From Diphasiastrum complanatum (Eukaryota > Streptophyta > Lycopodiopsida > Lycopodiales > Lycopodiaceae): DNA of 64,000 nt. Both the position numbers and the translations under genes were made by a program. The DNA is taken from assembly GCA_029204225.1 (NCBI GenBank), contig CM055097.1, positions 31,261,599 through 31,325,598 on the forward strand. Direction: 5' to 3'. The notes beneath the pieces were generated by a model. It saw only the letters and a list, made by a program, of their open reading frames with translations, made no database searches and was not told where the DNA came from. Below, one piece after another: positions 1-11,340 of the stretch; the first letter of the stretch is position 1; each line of letters begins with the position of its first letter.

Positions 1-270
1 TAGCTTCATTTCCATCAGCAAAACCAGCCAAGAATTCTAGTACAACTCCAACATCATAATGATGCAAAACAATGTAACTAGTTTCACCCGGTATCTTGAC
101 AATTTGCACATATTCACATGAATTGCTCAAACATGAGATAGAATAAGTAAAGTAAACTTGAACAACACTTCCTTGATGCTCCCTTGACCTTACTTGAGTC
201 TTCAAACACCTGCAAAAATAGATCCAAAGTATCTTTTCCATTTGACTTCCCTTTGATGCCTTGACTAGCT

Positions 271-501
271 TCAAATTGTCACTTTCTCTTTTGTGTTGTT
301 GAAGCCCTTTGAGATCAATCTCTTGATCTTCCACTTGACCATCAAAGGACTAAGAAGATGGATCTTCCTTTGTCCTATCATCAAGAGTAATGTTGATAAT
401 CCAGATACATCCAAAGTTTTGAAAAACTTGACACTCGGCCTCCTACCAGATAACATCTCAAAAGGTGTATTTCCATCGCTTAATATTAGCAAATTCTCCA
501 A
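271..501 (-). pseudogene. Copia integrase C-terminal fragment
   Basis: The translation has the block TPFEMLSGRRPSVKFFKT, which resembles the Copia integrase segment 'TPYE..GRKPSV..LRVFG' that follows the catalytic core. After FFKT the expected FGC.. continuation is in another frame, so there is a frameshift. No catalytic residues are present. It is a remnant of a minus-strand Copia element, probably not the same copy as the pieces at 772-1530, because it repeats part of the same integrase region. Confidence 0.6.
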
Positions 502-771
502 CTTCCCCTCAAATTTAGCTTGATAGAACTATGGTACATATATCTACAACTCTAAGAGTTGATCTTAGCTTGATGAATGAATAGTTTTAGATGAATTCCA
601 GCTACAAACAAGGGACCTATGAGACTCCAATAGAGAATGATGTCCATGAAGGATCTTTCACCACCTCTTAAAGGATCCCTTACAAGATGTTCCATAGATG
701 TCTATTCTAACATGCATAGATCCATATGAGATCTTCTTAGACATGAAGTAGCAAGCTGAAATCAATAAAAT

Positions 772-1210
772 TCAGCAAGAGAAGTGGAGCTCAAGCCTAA
801 TGTGGCCAAGATCAGCATTTTCCACTTTCTTGATGCTTACTTTAATGTAGGACACCTCAAAGCTATGCATCATGCCAAGCATTGAGCTTATAAGTGCATG
901 AAGAATGTTTTCAAATTCACCTTGCCTTGCTTTATCCATATAAGTGAGCCTTGATGGCTCCATGTTGTTGTTGTTGTTTGAAGACTTTCTTGCAGTCCTC
1001 AGGTCTTGACCTTTTTCCACCTCTTGACTTGACTCCAAGCCATCAATGATTTGAATTGCTTGATGATCCACACTTGCTTCTTCAAACTTATAGCTCTTCC
1101 CTTAATAGAAGATTACATCTCTATTAGTTACAACTCTCTTAGTAGAGAACATATAAATCCAATAAGCTTTCCTTGAAGAGTAATATCCTACCATTATTCT
1201 TGGAGCTCTC
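772..1210 (-). pseudogene. Copia integrase end and linker fragment
   Basis: Reading down from 1210 the minus strand gives RIMVGYYSSRKAYWIYM followed by TKRVVTNRDVIF. This matches the Copia integrase C-terminal pattern 'IFVGYS..SKAYRVY' and 'KKVI.SRDVIFDE'. After a stop near 1100 an open stretch of about 99 codons follows, with a run of five Asn; it would be the variable linker before the reverse transcriptase. It lies directly after the pre-integrase piece at 1209-1530, so the integrase core has been lost between them. Confidence 0.6.
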
Positions 1211-1530
1211 AGGTTTTGAGGTTGATCCTCAAGATCTTCCTCTCTTTGATGCTCCTCCTCAATCCTAGCAAGATCACGCTTTGATAAGATCTCGCTTGAG
1301 TGACCTCCTCTTTTGCCATGTTCACACTCTCAATATCAACAATATCAACATTAGCATCCAACTTAAACAATCTTCCATGTTTAAATCCCTTTGCTATGCA
1401 AACATCATTTTTCAAAATGGAACAAACACTATGCTTGAAGTGCACATCCAAACCATTATCCATAAGTTAACTAGCACTTAGCAAATTTTTGGTGATTGAT
1501 GGTACATAAAGGACATTGTCTAGACCCATT
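1209..1530 (-). pseudogene. Copia protease end / pre-integrase fragment
   Basis: The minus strand gives VLYVPSITKNLLSAS, an in-frame TAA at about 1467-1469, then LMDNGLDVHFKHSVCSI. This is the conserved 'LYVPSI..NLLSVSQL.D.G..V.F....C.I' block between the Copia protease and integrase. The wording 'IAKGFKHGRLFKLD' continues the pre-integrase domain. The stop and the loss of the integrase core make it a pseudogene. Confidence 0.7.
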
Positions 1531-1720
1531 CTTTTAAAAGATCCTAGACACAAAGGGATGGCTCCAGCACCATCTATTTTACATTCTTCATCACTTGGGA
1601 AATATGGATCTTTTAGCACCAGAAATCATCTCCTAGGAATCACTTGTACAAGTTCGTTATCTAGAATTAGGATTTACCGTTCTTTGAGCCAAAACATCCG
1701 AGAGGTGAGCTGATTGCTGA

Positions 1721-2673
1721 GCAGTGATCGTTGCATGCCATCGTTTTCCGCCGAGGACCATCTTGTAGAGACAAGTCCAAATAGACTCATTCTCCACTTA
1801 TTACTGCCTTGACGATGGTTCACAGCGAGTGCACCCTCAAAACAACTACGTTGAAGGCAGCCATTTGGAGATGGGACTGTTTCAAAGCCTTTCCATATAG
1901 GGGACTTTGCAATTGCAGGTCAACACGTCGCATACCGATTTGTCTCCAGGCATGCTTGAGAATTGCTCTACGAGCATATCTTGGACTAGTTTTTGTATTT
2001 TACCAATGTTCATATTGTGGAGTTGGTAGAAAATCACCCGATGGCATTGCAATAAGTTATAGTGTGTCACTCGTTCACACTTGTCCACATAACCAATTGT
2101 GTCGAGGATTGGATAAGAAGGCCCATTCGTATGTGTTCTCCTCAAACACGTACTTAGTTTTGTGGAGCATTGAACTTCTAGGAAGAGAGGAGAAAATGAT
2201 ATGGCGAACTTAGAGATGGACACTTCGAAGCATGGTTTCACTCTCTTCACTCATTGGGTTTATGGGTTCTAGAGTTGGGGTTCAATATTTGGTCCAACAA
2301 AACCACATACCCAAAAGTCGCATGTTCGTTGTGCAACCATCTGTTTTCGCCACCCCGATCCACCTCTTCCCAAAGACCCAAGAGTCCTAAATGGTTTGGA
2401 CATTGAAGCTCTGTCCTCACGTCCCGTTGTGTGGGCCAACAAATGGCCCAAAAATTGCAAGATCCACCCACCGTTGGCATGCTAGCACATCTATCTCGTC
2501 GATAGTGTGAGGTGCATGTCCCCGATCAGCTTGGTTGCTTATCTGAAAAAACTCAAAAAAATGCGAACAGATTGTCGGTGAACCATCTTGCTCAATTTCG
2601 GACTGATTTCTGAGCTGCCGAATTGGACCCCGGGCAGCTGTTACAAGAGGATTTTTCCAAATATCGAATATTG
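1721..2673. other. No recognisable feature
   Basis: Several short open frames exist on both strands and overlap each other in different frames. None shows a motif I recognise. The stretch separates a minus-strand Copia fragment from a plus-strand one and is probably decayed repeat sequence. Confidence 0.4.
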
Positions 2674-3985
2674 ACCACAATGAGACTTTCAATCTAGTAG
2701 TCAAGCAATCTTCAATCAGAACTCTTCTATCGTATGTTGCGGCAGCCAATCTAGAGATATATCAGATGGATGTACAGACACCCTATCTAAATGGAGTTAT
2801 CGAAGAAGATATCTACATGGCCCAAAGGTTATCTAATCAACAACAAAAAAAATCATGCACGCAAACTCCATAGAACACTTTACGACTTGAAGCAATCTAC
2901 TAGAGTTTGGTTCCAAAGGATCAACACTTTTCTTATCGAACATGGTTATAACCCAAGCACTTCAAATTTGAATGTCTACTTCAAGTCAATGTTGCATTTT
3001 TTTATTGGTATTATAAATTTGTATGTGGACGACAAAATGCTATTTAGCCATATTGTCGAATTGATAGAAGATGTGAAACAAATGTTGTCTTCAGAATTTG
3101 ACATGATATATATGGGCGAATTTCATTACTGTTTTGTTATTCAAATCCAAAGAGATAGAGAGCAGAAGCTGATTTCCATCACTCAACACATTTACAATAT
3201 GCTAATCAGATATAATCTAATGAATTGCAAGTTAGCTCACTCACCAATGGACCCAAGACTCAGATTGTAAAAGGATCAGTGTCCTCAAACAAAAGAAGAA
3301 AAGGAGCAGATGTGTGAGTAGCCATATTATTCTATAATAGGTTCTCTTTTGTATGTCATGATCTATACCAAACCAAACATAGCTTTTGCAATCAGTTCCT
3401 TAAGCCAATACATGGCTGATCTTGATAATTCACATTGGAAGGCTCTTATTAGAGTATGAGATACATTCGAGCTACTATGGACTAATGCATCTATTATGGA
3501 GCAATCGACAATGACAAACTCAACATACTCAGTGGTTATTCATATGCAAGTTGGACATAAGATGCAAACACTCGTAGATCCACATATGGATTTACATTCT
3601 TCCACAACAATTGTCCAATCTCATGAAATAGTCGCAAACAGATCTCAATAGCTCTATCTTCTATAAAATCAGAGTATATCGATGTATCTCAAGTGAAAAA
3701 GAAAGCAGTGTGGTTGAGCAACATACTATTGAACGTTTGTCTAATATCGTATGCTCCAACAATTGTCTTTTGGGATAATCAAAGTGCTATTGCTTTATTG
3801 ACCAACCTTATATTTCATTCTAGGAGTAAGCACATTGAAATTAAGTATTACTATGTCAAAGGCAAAGTTCTCAACAAAGAGGTAAGCTTGGAGTGTTGTC
3901 GAGGCACTGAGCTTGGATGCACACCAAAGATTTTATGCAATGCTAAGTTTAAAGGTCAAGGCATACACAGATTAATATTGAGGAG
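2674..3985 (+). pseudogene. Copia reverse transcriptase-RNase H remnant
   Basis: In order: SSIRTLLSYVAAANLEIYQM and VQTPYLNGVIEEDIYM (RT start), then LHRTLYDLKQSTRVWFQRI, then the catalytic LYVDD box near 3020, then SEFDMIYMGEFHY. Later come YYSIIGSLLYVMIYTKPNIA (3325-3385), DANTRRSTYGFTFF (about 3558) and FWDNQSAIALL with RSKHIEIKYYYVKGKVLNKE (3770-3880), which are RNase H and tail motifs. At least two frameshifts and several stops break the frame. The 5' part of the element (gag, protease, integrase) is missing. It ends at a probable 3' LTR start at 3986. Confidence 0.85.
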
Positions 3986-4243
3986 TGTTGGATTAGTATC
4001 CTTACCCTCGATCTTCAGAGAGCTAGAATCTCCAAGATGAATGGTGTTGTCATGATGTGTCGAAGAAAAGCTTGTAAACCAGTCACTTCTAGAAGTCATG
4101 TGTTATGTCACACCATAGTCGAGATACTCGTAGACATAATCTGAATGATTGTTCGATTTGGCCATAAACAACTTTTGAGTGGATTTGTCTTCTAAAGCAT
4201 CAATGACTACAGTATGAGCCTGTTGGTTCTTCGTTGCTAGGAT
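3986..4243 (+). mobile_element. Probable start of a Copia 3' LTR
   Basis: The RNase H tail is followed by ATTGAGGAG and then TGTTGGATTAG. A purine tract followed by TGTTGGA is the usual join between a Copia internal region and its 3' LTR. The right end is not visible: from 4244 the sequence is gag from a different, minus-strand element, so the LTR is probably truncated. Confidence 0.5.
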
Positions 4244-4960
4244 TCAGTAGTCCTTTATATCATGTCCTTTCTTCTTGCAATACTTGCAGAAGAGTTTGGC
4301 ATATTGATGTTTTGACATTTCTTGTTGTATTGGATGTTTATCTAACTTTGAAGTGTTGATAGCAGACCTCTTCAAGTATTGCTTCTTCTTCAAGTATAGT
4401 GCAATCGACTTATCTGATGCAAAAACATCATTCAACTTTCTTCAAAGTTCTTCTTGGAGAAGAATTGAGGTGACCTTCTACATTTTTAAATATGGCTATG
4501 TCGAGATCAAGATGACCAGATGATCGTAGGAATCAGGAAGGCTTCCTAAGTGTGTCATGACCACATCGTTGTCGGCAATGGGTGATCCAATTGCAGCAAG
4601 TTTATCAATTAATGATCTAACATAATTAACGTGGTCACTGATTTTCTTTCACAAGAATAGATGAGTAATGACATCTTGGGTCTCATACCGACTTATGAGA
4701 TTATCCCAAGCTTGTCTAGATGTTTTGCTGCTACTGATATGAGATTTTTGTGAATCCTTGAGATTCATGGATATTAATGTCATCTTTGGATTTCCACTTG
4801 GCTATGAGATATGCTTCTTGTTGTGGTATTAATGAGAAATCGTCGACCACATTCCATAAATCTTTATGTAACAATATCATTGTCATACGATACTTTCACA
4901 TGTGAAAGTTGTCACCATTGAATCGCTTGATGAGTCGAATTCCTGAAGACAATTACTCCA
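4244..4960 (-). pseudogene. Copia gag remnant
   Basis: Several frames on the minus strand carry gag motifs of the Copia UBN2-like class: AWDNLISRYETQDVITHLF (about 4660-4715), DHVNYVRSLIDKLAAIGSPI (about 4580-4640) and HLGSLPDSYDHLVILIS (about 4505-4560). The end shows a zinc knuckle CKYCKKKGHDIKDY in which the last Cys is Tyr (TAC, a G-to-A change from TGC). Multiple stops and frameshifts are present. The primer binding site and LTR lie immediately upstream, so this is the 5' part of the element whose LTR is 5023-5987. Confidence 0.8.
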
Positions 4961-5009
4961 TGTGTCTATTAAGAAAAATTTACTGGAAAGGTTATGCCAA
5001 TCAACACAC

Positions 5010-5021
5010 GCTCTGATACCA
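5010..5021 (-). other. Primer binding site (initiator tRNA-Met type)
   Basis: The minus strand reads TGGTATCAGAGC one base inside the LTR end. This is the complement of the 3' end of plant initiator tRNA-Met, the usual Copia primer. It fixes the orientation of the element as minus. Confidence 0.85.
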
Positions 5022-5022
5022 T

Positions 5023-5987
5023 TGTTGGAAATGAGGTGCAAGGTGGGCTGACAGTTTGAAGTGTCGAGAGACACAATCAAACTATCAGTTAGTGCTACAG
5101 AACTCTTAGTGAATGAGAAGCATCATATTAGATCTTTTGTCACAATAGATCCAATCAATTAATGGATGAATCGGTAGGTGTCGAAGACAACCATAGATAC
5201 AAAATTTGAAGGCTTCAAAGACAACTGTGATTTTGCTCTTCGACTCATTTGATTCAACACACTGGGAGATTATGAGCATTCAATTTAGAAATACGAAAGC
5301 AGAAACAACAATAAAACATTCACACATCATACATGGATTTGAAGAACACAAAGTATAATTAAGATGCACAAATGTACAATAAATTGCTATAAAAAAAAAT
5401 TCTACTTATCAGTGTACAAGCCTAGAAGAACAACTTAGAGTTGATCGATAGTGCTAGGCTAAGAACAACAAGTATGTCATTGGGTCAAAGCTCCAGATCA
5501 AATAGATTAGTACATATGTGTCTAATAATCTGATAATAATAACATTTCTTGCTATCTCATCTAAGAAATACTTAGAGTGTGCATCTAACTCTATATATGT
5601 ACACAAATATGGTTACTCTATTGTACATTAGCCTTGGACTGATCGTGTTGTAGAGTGGGCATGAAGTCCCGATAGTAGTAACGGTAGTTCAAGACGTTAT
5701 TTTACCATTAGCTTCGAATGTCTTCCGAAGGTTGTTGAATCCATAGTTTGATTGTTGACCTATCAAAAAGTTGTGGAGTTGAGAACTATCGAAGGATAGT
5801 TGAAATGTCGATGACTCGCGAACCATGTCTCAAACTTGAGAGTAAATCTGTAGGTTTTTCAACTATAGCAAGTTCCCGAGTAAATAACCAGGTCTAGGAC
5901 TTTGTCATGGATACCTGAAAGAAGTAGCTGGTAGCTAATACAATGGCAACTAAATCGAATGGTTGAAGTGGAATTAGAATTCCAACA
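5023..5987 (-). mobile_element. Copia 5' LTR (965 bp)
   Basis: On the minus strand the LTR starts TGTTGGAATTC at 5987 and ends TTTCCAACA at 5023. It has TG/CA ends inside an 8-bp inverted repeat (TGTTGGAA / TTCCAACA). A primer binding site follows after one base and gag after that. The matching 3' LTR is not seen in the window, because the element is cut inside gag at about 4244. Confidence 0.8.
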
Positions 5988-6078
5988 CTAGCAACCTAAG
6001 TCATCAATTAGGCAGACCTACTTAAGTCCATTTAGCATCTTATGGTTTTTAACGAGTCATTACCAAATAAACAAAATA

Positions 6079-6246
6079 AAATATCACAATAACGTGTAAT
6101 TGTGCAAACACCTCTTAAGAACGTAGAGGAAGCCCCATGTGGATAAACTTCATCCCACTAAGAAATATCATGATAATGTGTAAGTTTGCAAAGATGTGTT
6201 AGGAATTTAAATTGTAACTCTCACGTAGATAAGCTTTATCCCACTA
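6079..6246. repeat. 84-bp imperfect tandem duplication
   Basis: Two copies begin AAATATCA at 6079 and 6163, and both end with a block like GATAA(A/G)CTT(C/T)ATCCCACTA. Many substitutions separate them, so the duplication is old. It sits between a Copia LTR and a Gypsy fragment. Confidence 0.7.
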
Positions 6247-6599
6247 CAACTCTCAAGCATCGTGTTTCAATTGTTGCTTCATTAATCACACTAAAAGGAA
6301 AAAAAGGTTTGCATATCTTTTCTAAAAGGTCCAAGAATGATAGTAAAGTAACATTTCAATCTTGTTATTAAATATCATTAATTCTCATATAACAAAAGAT
6401 CTTACCATCAACCATAGATTAGTCAAAAGTCCAAATCCCACTGCACAACCAAGTAGACGCTTATGCCCGTTGATTGTCAAATGGCCACCCCACACCCATG
6501 ACATCTGACAAGCATATGAAGAAGAAAATTGTAGATTTGACTTCTAGAATGCATGATCTTCAAGTACAGATCTCGGAAGTAAAGGAGAAGTGAAAGAAG

Positions 6600-7325
6600 T
6601 TACCTAAAAGAAATCCAAGTTTATGGTGTACCAGATGCAATTCCTCAAGACATACAAATATCGATTGTCCACATAATCCAGTAGCTTATGTAGAGTACAA
6701 TACGCCTAAAGAAATATTGTGTTTGTGTGAAGCCAATGGAGATGAGTCTTGCTCATTTATACAAGGCAGTCCACCATAGACACAACAATCAAAACCAAAA
6801 TTTGCACCTAGGAGATTTGTTCCTATGCAAACTGTGGCATTGATGTAGAAAGTAGTTTGTGCTACAATAAATGAACAACCAAAACGAGTGCCAAGGACCT
6901 ATTTCAACTGCGGTGCAACAGGACATTATTCACCAGAATGTCTTGAACCTAGATGACAAGTCGGCTATACTCCTATATGTTCAAACTGTGCAAGAGACAG
7001 ACATATCAGCACCGAATGTCCAAAGCCGTTGAAGCCAAAGATTTTAGTCAAAATGGTTCAAACCCCGACAATACCAATGGAAAAAGAACCTACGAATTCA
7101 CAAAAGGATGTTGTTGTTCAATGAGTTGCAATGACTGAAGAACAGACCTCGAACCAACTCGATACGAGTTGGCCAAGTGATTTAGAAGTGAAGAAAGTTT
7201 CAATTAGAAGTTCAGTTGGGAAGAACAAATTAAAAGAACAGTCAAATCAGAAGTCTGAAAGGCATGCGAAAAAGGAATTGAAAGTTTCAAAGGACGACAA
7301 GCCTAAATGTGAAAAAGCTTTTTGA
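6600..7325 (+). pseudogene. Gypsy gag C-terminal remnant with three zinc knuckles
   Basis: The plus strand encodes CTRCNSSRHTNIDC (about 6630), then YFNCGATGHYSPEC (about 6900, first Cys changed to Tyr), then CSNCARDRHISTEC (about 6978). All follow CX2CX4HX4C, the nucleic-acid-binding knuckle of gag. A Lys/Ser-rich linker follows to 7325. Stops and frameshifts separate the blocks. The protease lies downstream on the same strand, so this is one gag-pol remnant. Confidence 0.8.
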
Positions 7326-7559
7326 AAAAGATATTGCTTAGGAGGTAAAAGACTTATTTCATGAAGAAATACATGAAGCAGAGTCTAAGAAGAAAATTGC
7401 TTTCAAAGAAGATAATACCAAACTTTCAAAATTGTCGCAAGTTGTTGTCGATCCCAAGCCGAAAAATTTGAAGGCAGATTATAGCATTACCGATGATATT
7501 GGAGCCTTGCAACCAACTATTACTTTTGAGAAATTACTATCCGGAAGCAACTTAGAACG

Positions 7560-8021
7560 TTGATACAACTGAAATGCAGGCGAAAACAGAAGCTACCAGA
7601 GATCAATCTATTGTGAGTCGATATGGGCGATCTCGGAGCTCTTGAAATTGATGTTGGTAATGAAGGCTGCTTGATTGAAAAAGTTCCAATGGATTCAGGA
7701 TCAAGTGTAAATATCATGACAGAAGATACAACACATGCACTTGGATTAACTAATATCCAACCTACTCAAAGAAAAATCAAATTGGCCAATTCGCCAAGGC
7801 GAAAACCTATCGGCAAACTGAAAAGAGTAAAAGTTTTTGTACAGAATGAACCGTTCATAATGAATTTCCTACTGATAAATGTTATTGGTGATTCAACTTA
7901 TCATGTGCAATCAGGAGGCCTTAGTTTACCAAGCCAATGTTATTGTTCACTAGGAAAGGAAGGAATTACATTTTCCAGCAAACAAAACGAATACACCGCA
8001 TGTTCTATCTTGGAAGGCTGA
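7560..8021 (+). pseudogene. Gypsy aspartic protease
   Basis: An open frame from 7623 contains VPMDSGSSVNIM at about 7680, the D[ST]G active-site box of Ty3/Gypsy proteases (compare 'IDGGSSVNIM'). HALGLTNIQPTQRKIKLAN and MNFLLINVIGDSTYHV follow, in the usual order. The frame shifts near 7920, where the GRPWL-like region should be. It keeps its catalytic Asp but is flanked by broken gag and RT. Confidence 0.75.
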
Positions 8022-8229
8022 TAAATATGAAGGCAAAACCCCGACTTTTGGAACAAGTTTCACTTCGGACGAAGATTCCTTCTTTGCAGAATCAACAGAA
8101 GAAGATGATATTCAAGTGAATTATTTTAAGTTGAAGAGGCAGAAGCGTCTTTTGTTAGAAAAAATAATGTTTCAAATAGAGAAGCTCAAGGATACTCATT
8201 TACAAACATGATAGAAGGAATTATAAAAC

Positions 8230-8668
8230 CTGATGCAGTTATTGACATAAATATTGCACCTAATAAAGTGTTGAAAATTCTCGACACTTCTTCAAGGCAT
8301 ACATGCAGTTATATACGGAGTTATTAAGAGGATACCAAGACATGTTTGCTTGGACAATGCACGATCTTAAAGGAATTCCAAAGGAGTTTGGTGAACATCG
8401 AGTCGACTTAAAGCCTGATGTAGTACCAATTTGACAAAAACAATATTAACTTAATCCAAATTATTCTCTAATGGTTAAAGATGAGCTCGAGAAATATCTG
8501 GAAGTTGGAATTATATATCGTGTCCTAAGTAGCGAGTGGGTATCTCCCATTGTTGTGGTACCAATGCCAGGACTTTTGAAATTAAATGTTGTAACTAGGA
8601 AAGATCACCACCCGTTACCATTTATAGATACAATCCTTGACCAAATCGCAGGGCATGAATTAAAATGA
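8230..8668 (+). pseudogene. Gypsy reverse transcriptase N-terminal fragment
   Basis: Reading frames give RGYQDMFAWTMHDLKGIPKE, then EFGEHRVDLKPDVVPI with a stop, LNPNYSLMVKDELEKYLE, VGIIYRVLSSEWVSPIVVVP, and finally DHHPLPFIDTILDQIAGHE. This is the start of a Ty3/Gypsy RT. The segment that should join VVVP to the LN.VT block is shortened, and the RT stops before the catalytic YxDD box. Homology ends at about 8666, a breakpoint. Confidence 0.85.
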
Positions 8669-9914
8669 TGCATATGTCACAATAATTGGCATTAGATTTT
8701 TTTACTTTTTCATCATATAGCACATTCATATAAGGTCTAAAAGGATAGACCATAGCTTCAAGAGTTGCAAACCTTCCATGACTGAGGGAAAATAGAATTA
8801 TCTTATGAAATTGGGATATGGCCCTTAAAGTTAAATCAAATATACCAACATGGTGACAAGTGCAACTAATTAAAGAGGGTAGCAAGTTCAGCAACTACAA
8901 TTCATTTGAATGATGGCAATGGAATCAGAAACATATTTATGTTTGAGGTAAGTTATAAGTGGACATCAAAAATTTGACCTTAACTAGTTTTGATATGCTA
9001 CTTAAATTTTGGAATTCTTTTTGGTGACGATACAATCACAACAAGATAAGCCATATCTCCAAGTATATGATTCATGATTATAGAAGATCTATAAAGGAAA
9101 ACAAAATTGATATTATGTTTTGGACCAATAACAGTTTTCACAAAATCCATTCGAAGTGATTTGTGAAGATAATATTATTTTGAATTTTGCAGTAATTGAT
9201 TTAAAAGAAAATAAGAAAAACCAAAAATGAGATTGTTTTATATGGATCCAACTAGTTTAGTACAACCACATGAAGACAATATGTGCGGAGTCATAAAAAA
9301 AGATCAAACCAAATACATGTAAACTTCAATAAGTTCTTGGGTGAAAACATAGCAAAGGGCCAAATCCTAGCATCAAAATCTCACTAAGGATGACACATTC
9401 TACAAGACACAGGCATAGAAATCCTTTCTTTGAAAAAAAGCATCACCTTTGAAAAACCTATGTAGGAATGTGGCCTTAAACATCAAAATAAAAATAAGGG
9501 CAAGAATTAGGTTGTTCTTGTAGTGACATTGTGTCATTGCATGGGAATTCAAAGGATGCACATGACAAAACTTGCATTATTCAATGTTAAGCTAAATTAA
9601 GCTAAGAAAGGCAAGTGAAAAGAACAAGGGGGGGGGGGGGGAAGGTCAAACATCTGGTATCAAGATGTCATGCCTCCTAATCAAGTCAAAGCAAAGATTA
9701 GGGAAGATGCATGAGTATGTTCAAGATCATCACATTATGTGGCATATCGATTTGAGAAGTATCGTATGCATAAAATGTAATAATATTGCCTAGGGCTAGA
9801 TTGAATGTTGAAGCTCCAACCTCAAAATGAGCCAAATGCCTAGAAAGGACCACATAGATGAAGACATTGAATGTAGATAAACCTAAGAAGATCAAGAAAT
9901 GGTGCATTCTCATG
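8669..9914. other. No recognisable gene; one long G-run
   Basis: AT-rich sequence with no convincing open frame. The only marked feature is a run of 14 G at 9628-9641. Confidence 0.4.
9628..9641 (+). repeat. Homopolymer run of 14 G
   Basis: Fourteen consecutive G after AGAACAA. It could be a decayed polypurine tract of a lost retrotransposon or simple slippage. No coding or LTR context supports either reading. Confidence 0.6.
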
Positions 9915-10045
9915 AAGTTTTTTGTTTTGTCAATTTTAAAATTTTAAATCATAAATGGGCCTTTGGCCTAAGTATTGCCCACATGTGGGTAGGGATTTGA
10001 ACCTGGGTGTAAAAGCCTCGTCCTAGGAACTACACCCACCCCACA
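9915..10045 (-). mobile_element. tRNA-derived SINE-like element
   Basis: The minus strand reads GGGTGTAGTTCCTAGGACG, then, after a gap, CAGGTTCAAATCCCTACCC. These contain sequences like the RNA polymerase III A box (TAGTTCCTAGG, 10022-10032) and B box (GGTTCAAATCC, 9993-10003). The A-to-B distance, about 29 nt, is shorter than in a true tRNA, and no cloverleaf is possible. An A-rich 3' tail follows near 9915-9945. Both ends are approximate, and I did not find a clear target-site duplication. Confidence 0.6.
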
Positions 10046-10800
10046 ATGTAAGTCAACCATAAGGTTTTTAGTTAGTAAATAAAAATAACAATTTGTAAGT
10101 CCAATACTACGAGTGTGGGCCAATTGTGCTTGTTTAGTAGAAAAGTTTTACATAATTCAAAAAGGAAGGTACCCCATAGCATACCCCACAAATTGCTGAA
10201 AAAAGTACGTGTGCCAAAGAAAGTCTTTTTTTAAACATCTACAAATAGCACACAAAACCATGATATAGATTAGCACCAAGGCACTTTACAGTAGCAACAT
10301 ACTTAGCATAGATGTGCTTGCTAGCTAGGAAGCTCTACCTTGAATTTTCGCAAGAATTCTAGATGTACATTAGCTAGGAGTCGTGAGCCATGGTAAACTG
10401 TTGTCAGAAGGTAGGAACGAACAAACTTGTCAAGAATAAGAATCTAGATCCTATTGGGATAGTTTTTAAAAACATAGACTAGTGCATCTCTTTGGGCATA
10501 TAATACAGTAAAATAAATGCAGCTCTATGGGAAGTATAAGAGCTTAAAATGCAAAATGTTTGAACGAACAAAACTTTCATGGTCACTTTAAGTTGACCTT
10601 TTGTAATTTGTACAAGGCCTTTTCCTCGGCAAGATACTCGCCAACAAGAAAACCAAGCCACCATGATAATTTGCCACCTCCCACTCACTAACCCCATGTG
10701 CTCTTTGACTTTACCGAAGTGTCTATGATACAACAGGACGACAAAATATCTAGCAGTGTATTTATGTCATATGCTTTACCGATCTATGTCTCATGATCTT
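10046..10800. other. No recognisable feature
   Basis: No coding motif, RNA gene or repeat boundary could be supported here. It lies between the SINE-like element and the LINE-like RT fragment. Confidence 0.35.
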
Positions 10801-11340
10801 TCATGTGAAATCCTTGCTTTCCAATCTAGCTCGAAGAAAAGCAGTTAATGCAATGTAAGCAGTAGACACTAGGCCAACACCACCCAAGGAAGCAGGAGGG
10901 TGATATTGAGAGGAAATATGAAGATTTGAAATGGATAAAACATTACCAATGGGGAGGTGAGTGAAATGTCGCTTAGAAAACAGACCTTCACAAGTGTCAA
11001 AGGTGTCTGGCCCCAAAAGACGACCAAATACGCCCAGTAAAGTATCATCAAAATCTTGAAGTAATGATATTACGTTAGGTGAAGGAGAAACACAACGTAG
11101 AAGATAGCCAGAACGTTGGGTAAAGCACTGAGTCAAAATTTCGAATGTAATCTGAGAATTTTCGAGCTTTGGCAACAAATCAGAATGACGAGCAAATCCA
11201 TCCAAAGGATCCTGCATAAATGAAATGACAAACCTAGGAGAACCAATGGGAACACCAAGTGTCTTGATGCCACGCTGAGGAGTAATAAAACCCGCAAGTA
11301 AGGAGATATCTACTGGCCTTTTGGGCACCAAGCTATGCAC
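10801..11340 (-). pseudogene. Non-LTR (LINE-like) RT C-terminal fragment
   Basis: An uninterrupted 179-codon frame. It contains GIKTLGVPIGSPRFV, LTQCFTQRSGYLLRCVSP and, near the end, PPASLGGVGLVSTAYIALTA. I associate the 'G..LG.P.GSP.FV', 'QR..YLLR.V' and 'GG.GL.S' series with the region after the RT palm in LINE-like polyproteins of algae, mosses and oomycetes (from memory). The catalytic palm (FADD/YADD) would lie upstream but is absent above 11340, so it is a 5'-truncated piece. The open frame is notable among so many broken ones. A domesticated or host origin is not excluded. Confidence 0.5.

Noticed and set aside
1809-2749. Overlapping frames of 60-134 codons on both strands
   Set aside because: They overlap in several frames with no conserved motif or codon pattern; no one frame is better supported.
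9620-9670. Polypurine tract plus primer site (TGGTATCAAGA near 9656) of an LTR element
   Set aside because: The order is wrong (purine tract before primer site, 15 bp apart), there are no LTR ends, and no coding remnant is nearby.
9960-10045. True tRNA gene
   Set aside because: A and B boxes are too close and no acceptor stem or anticodon arm can be formed.
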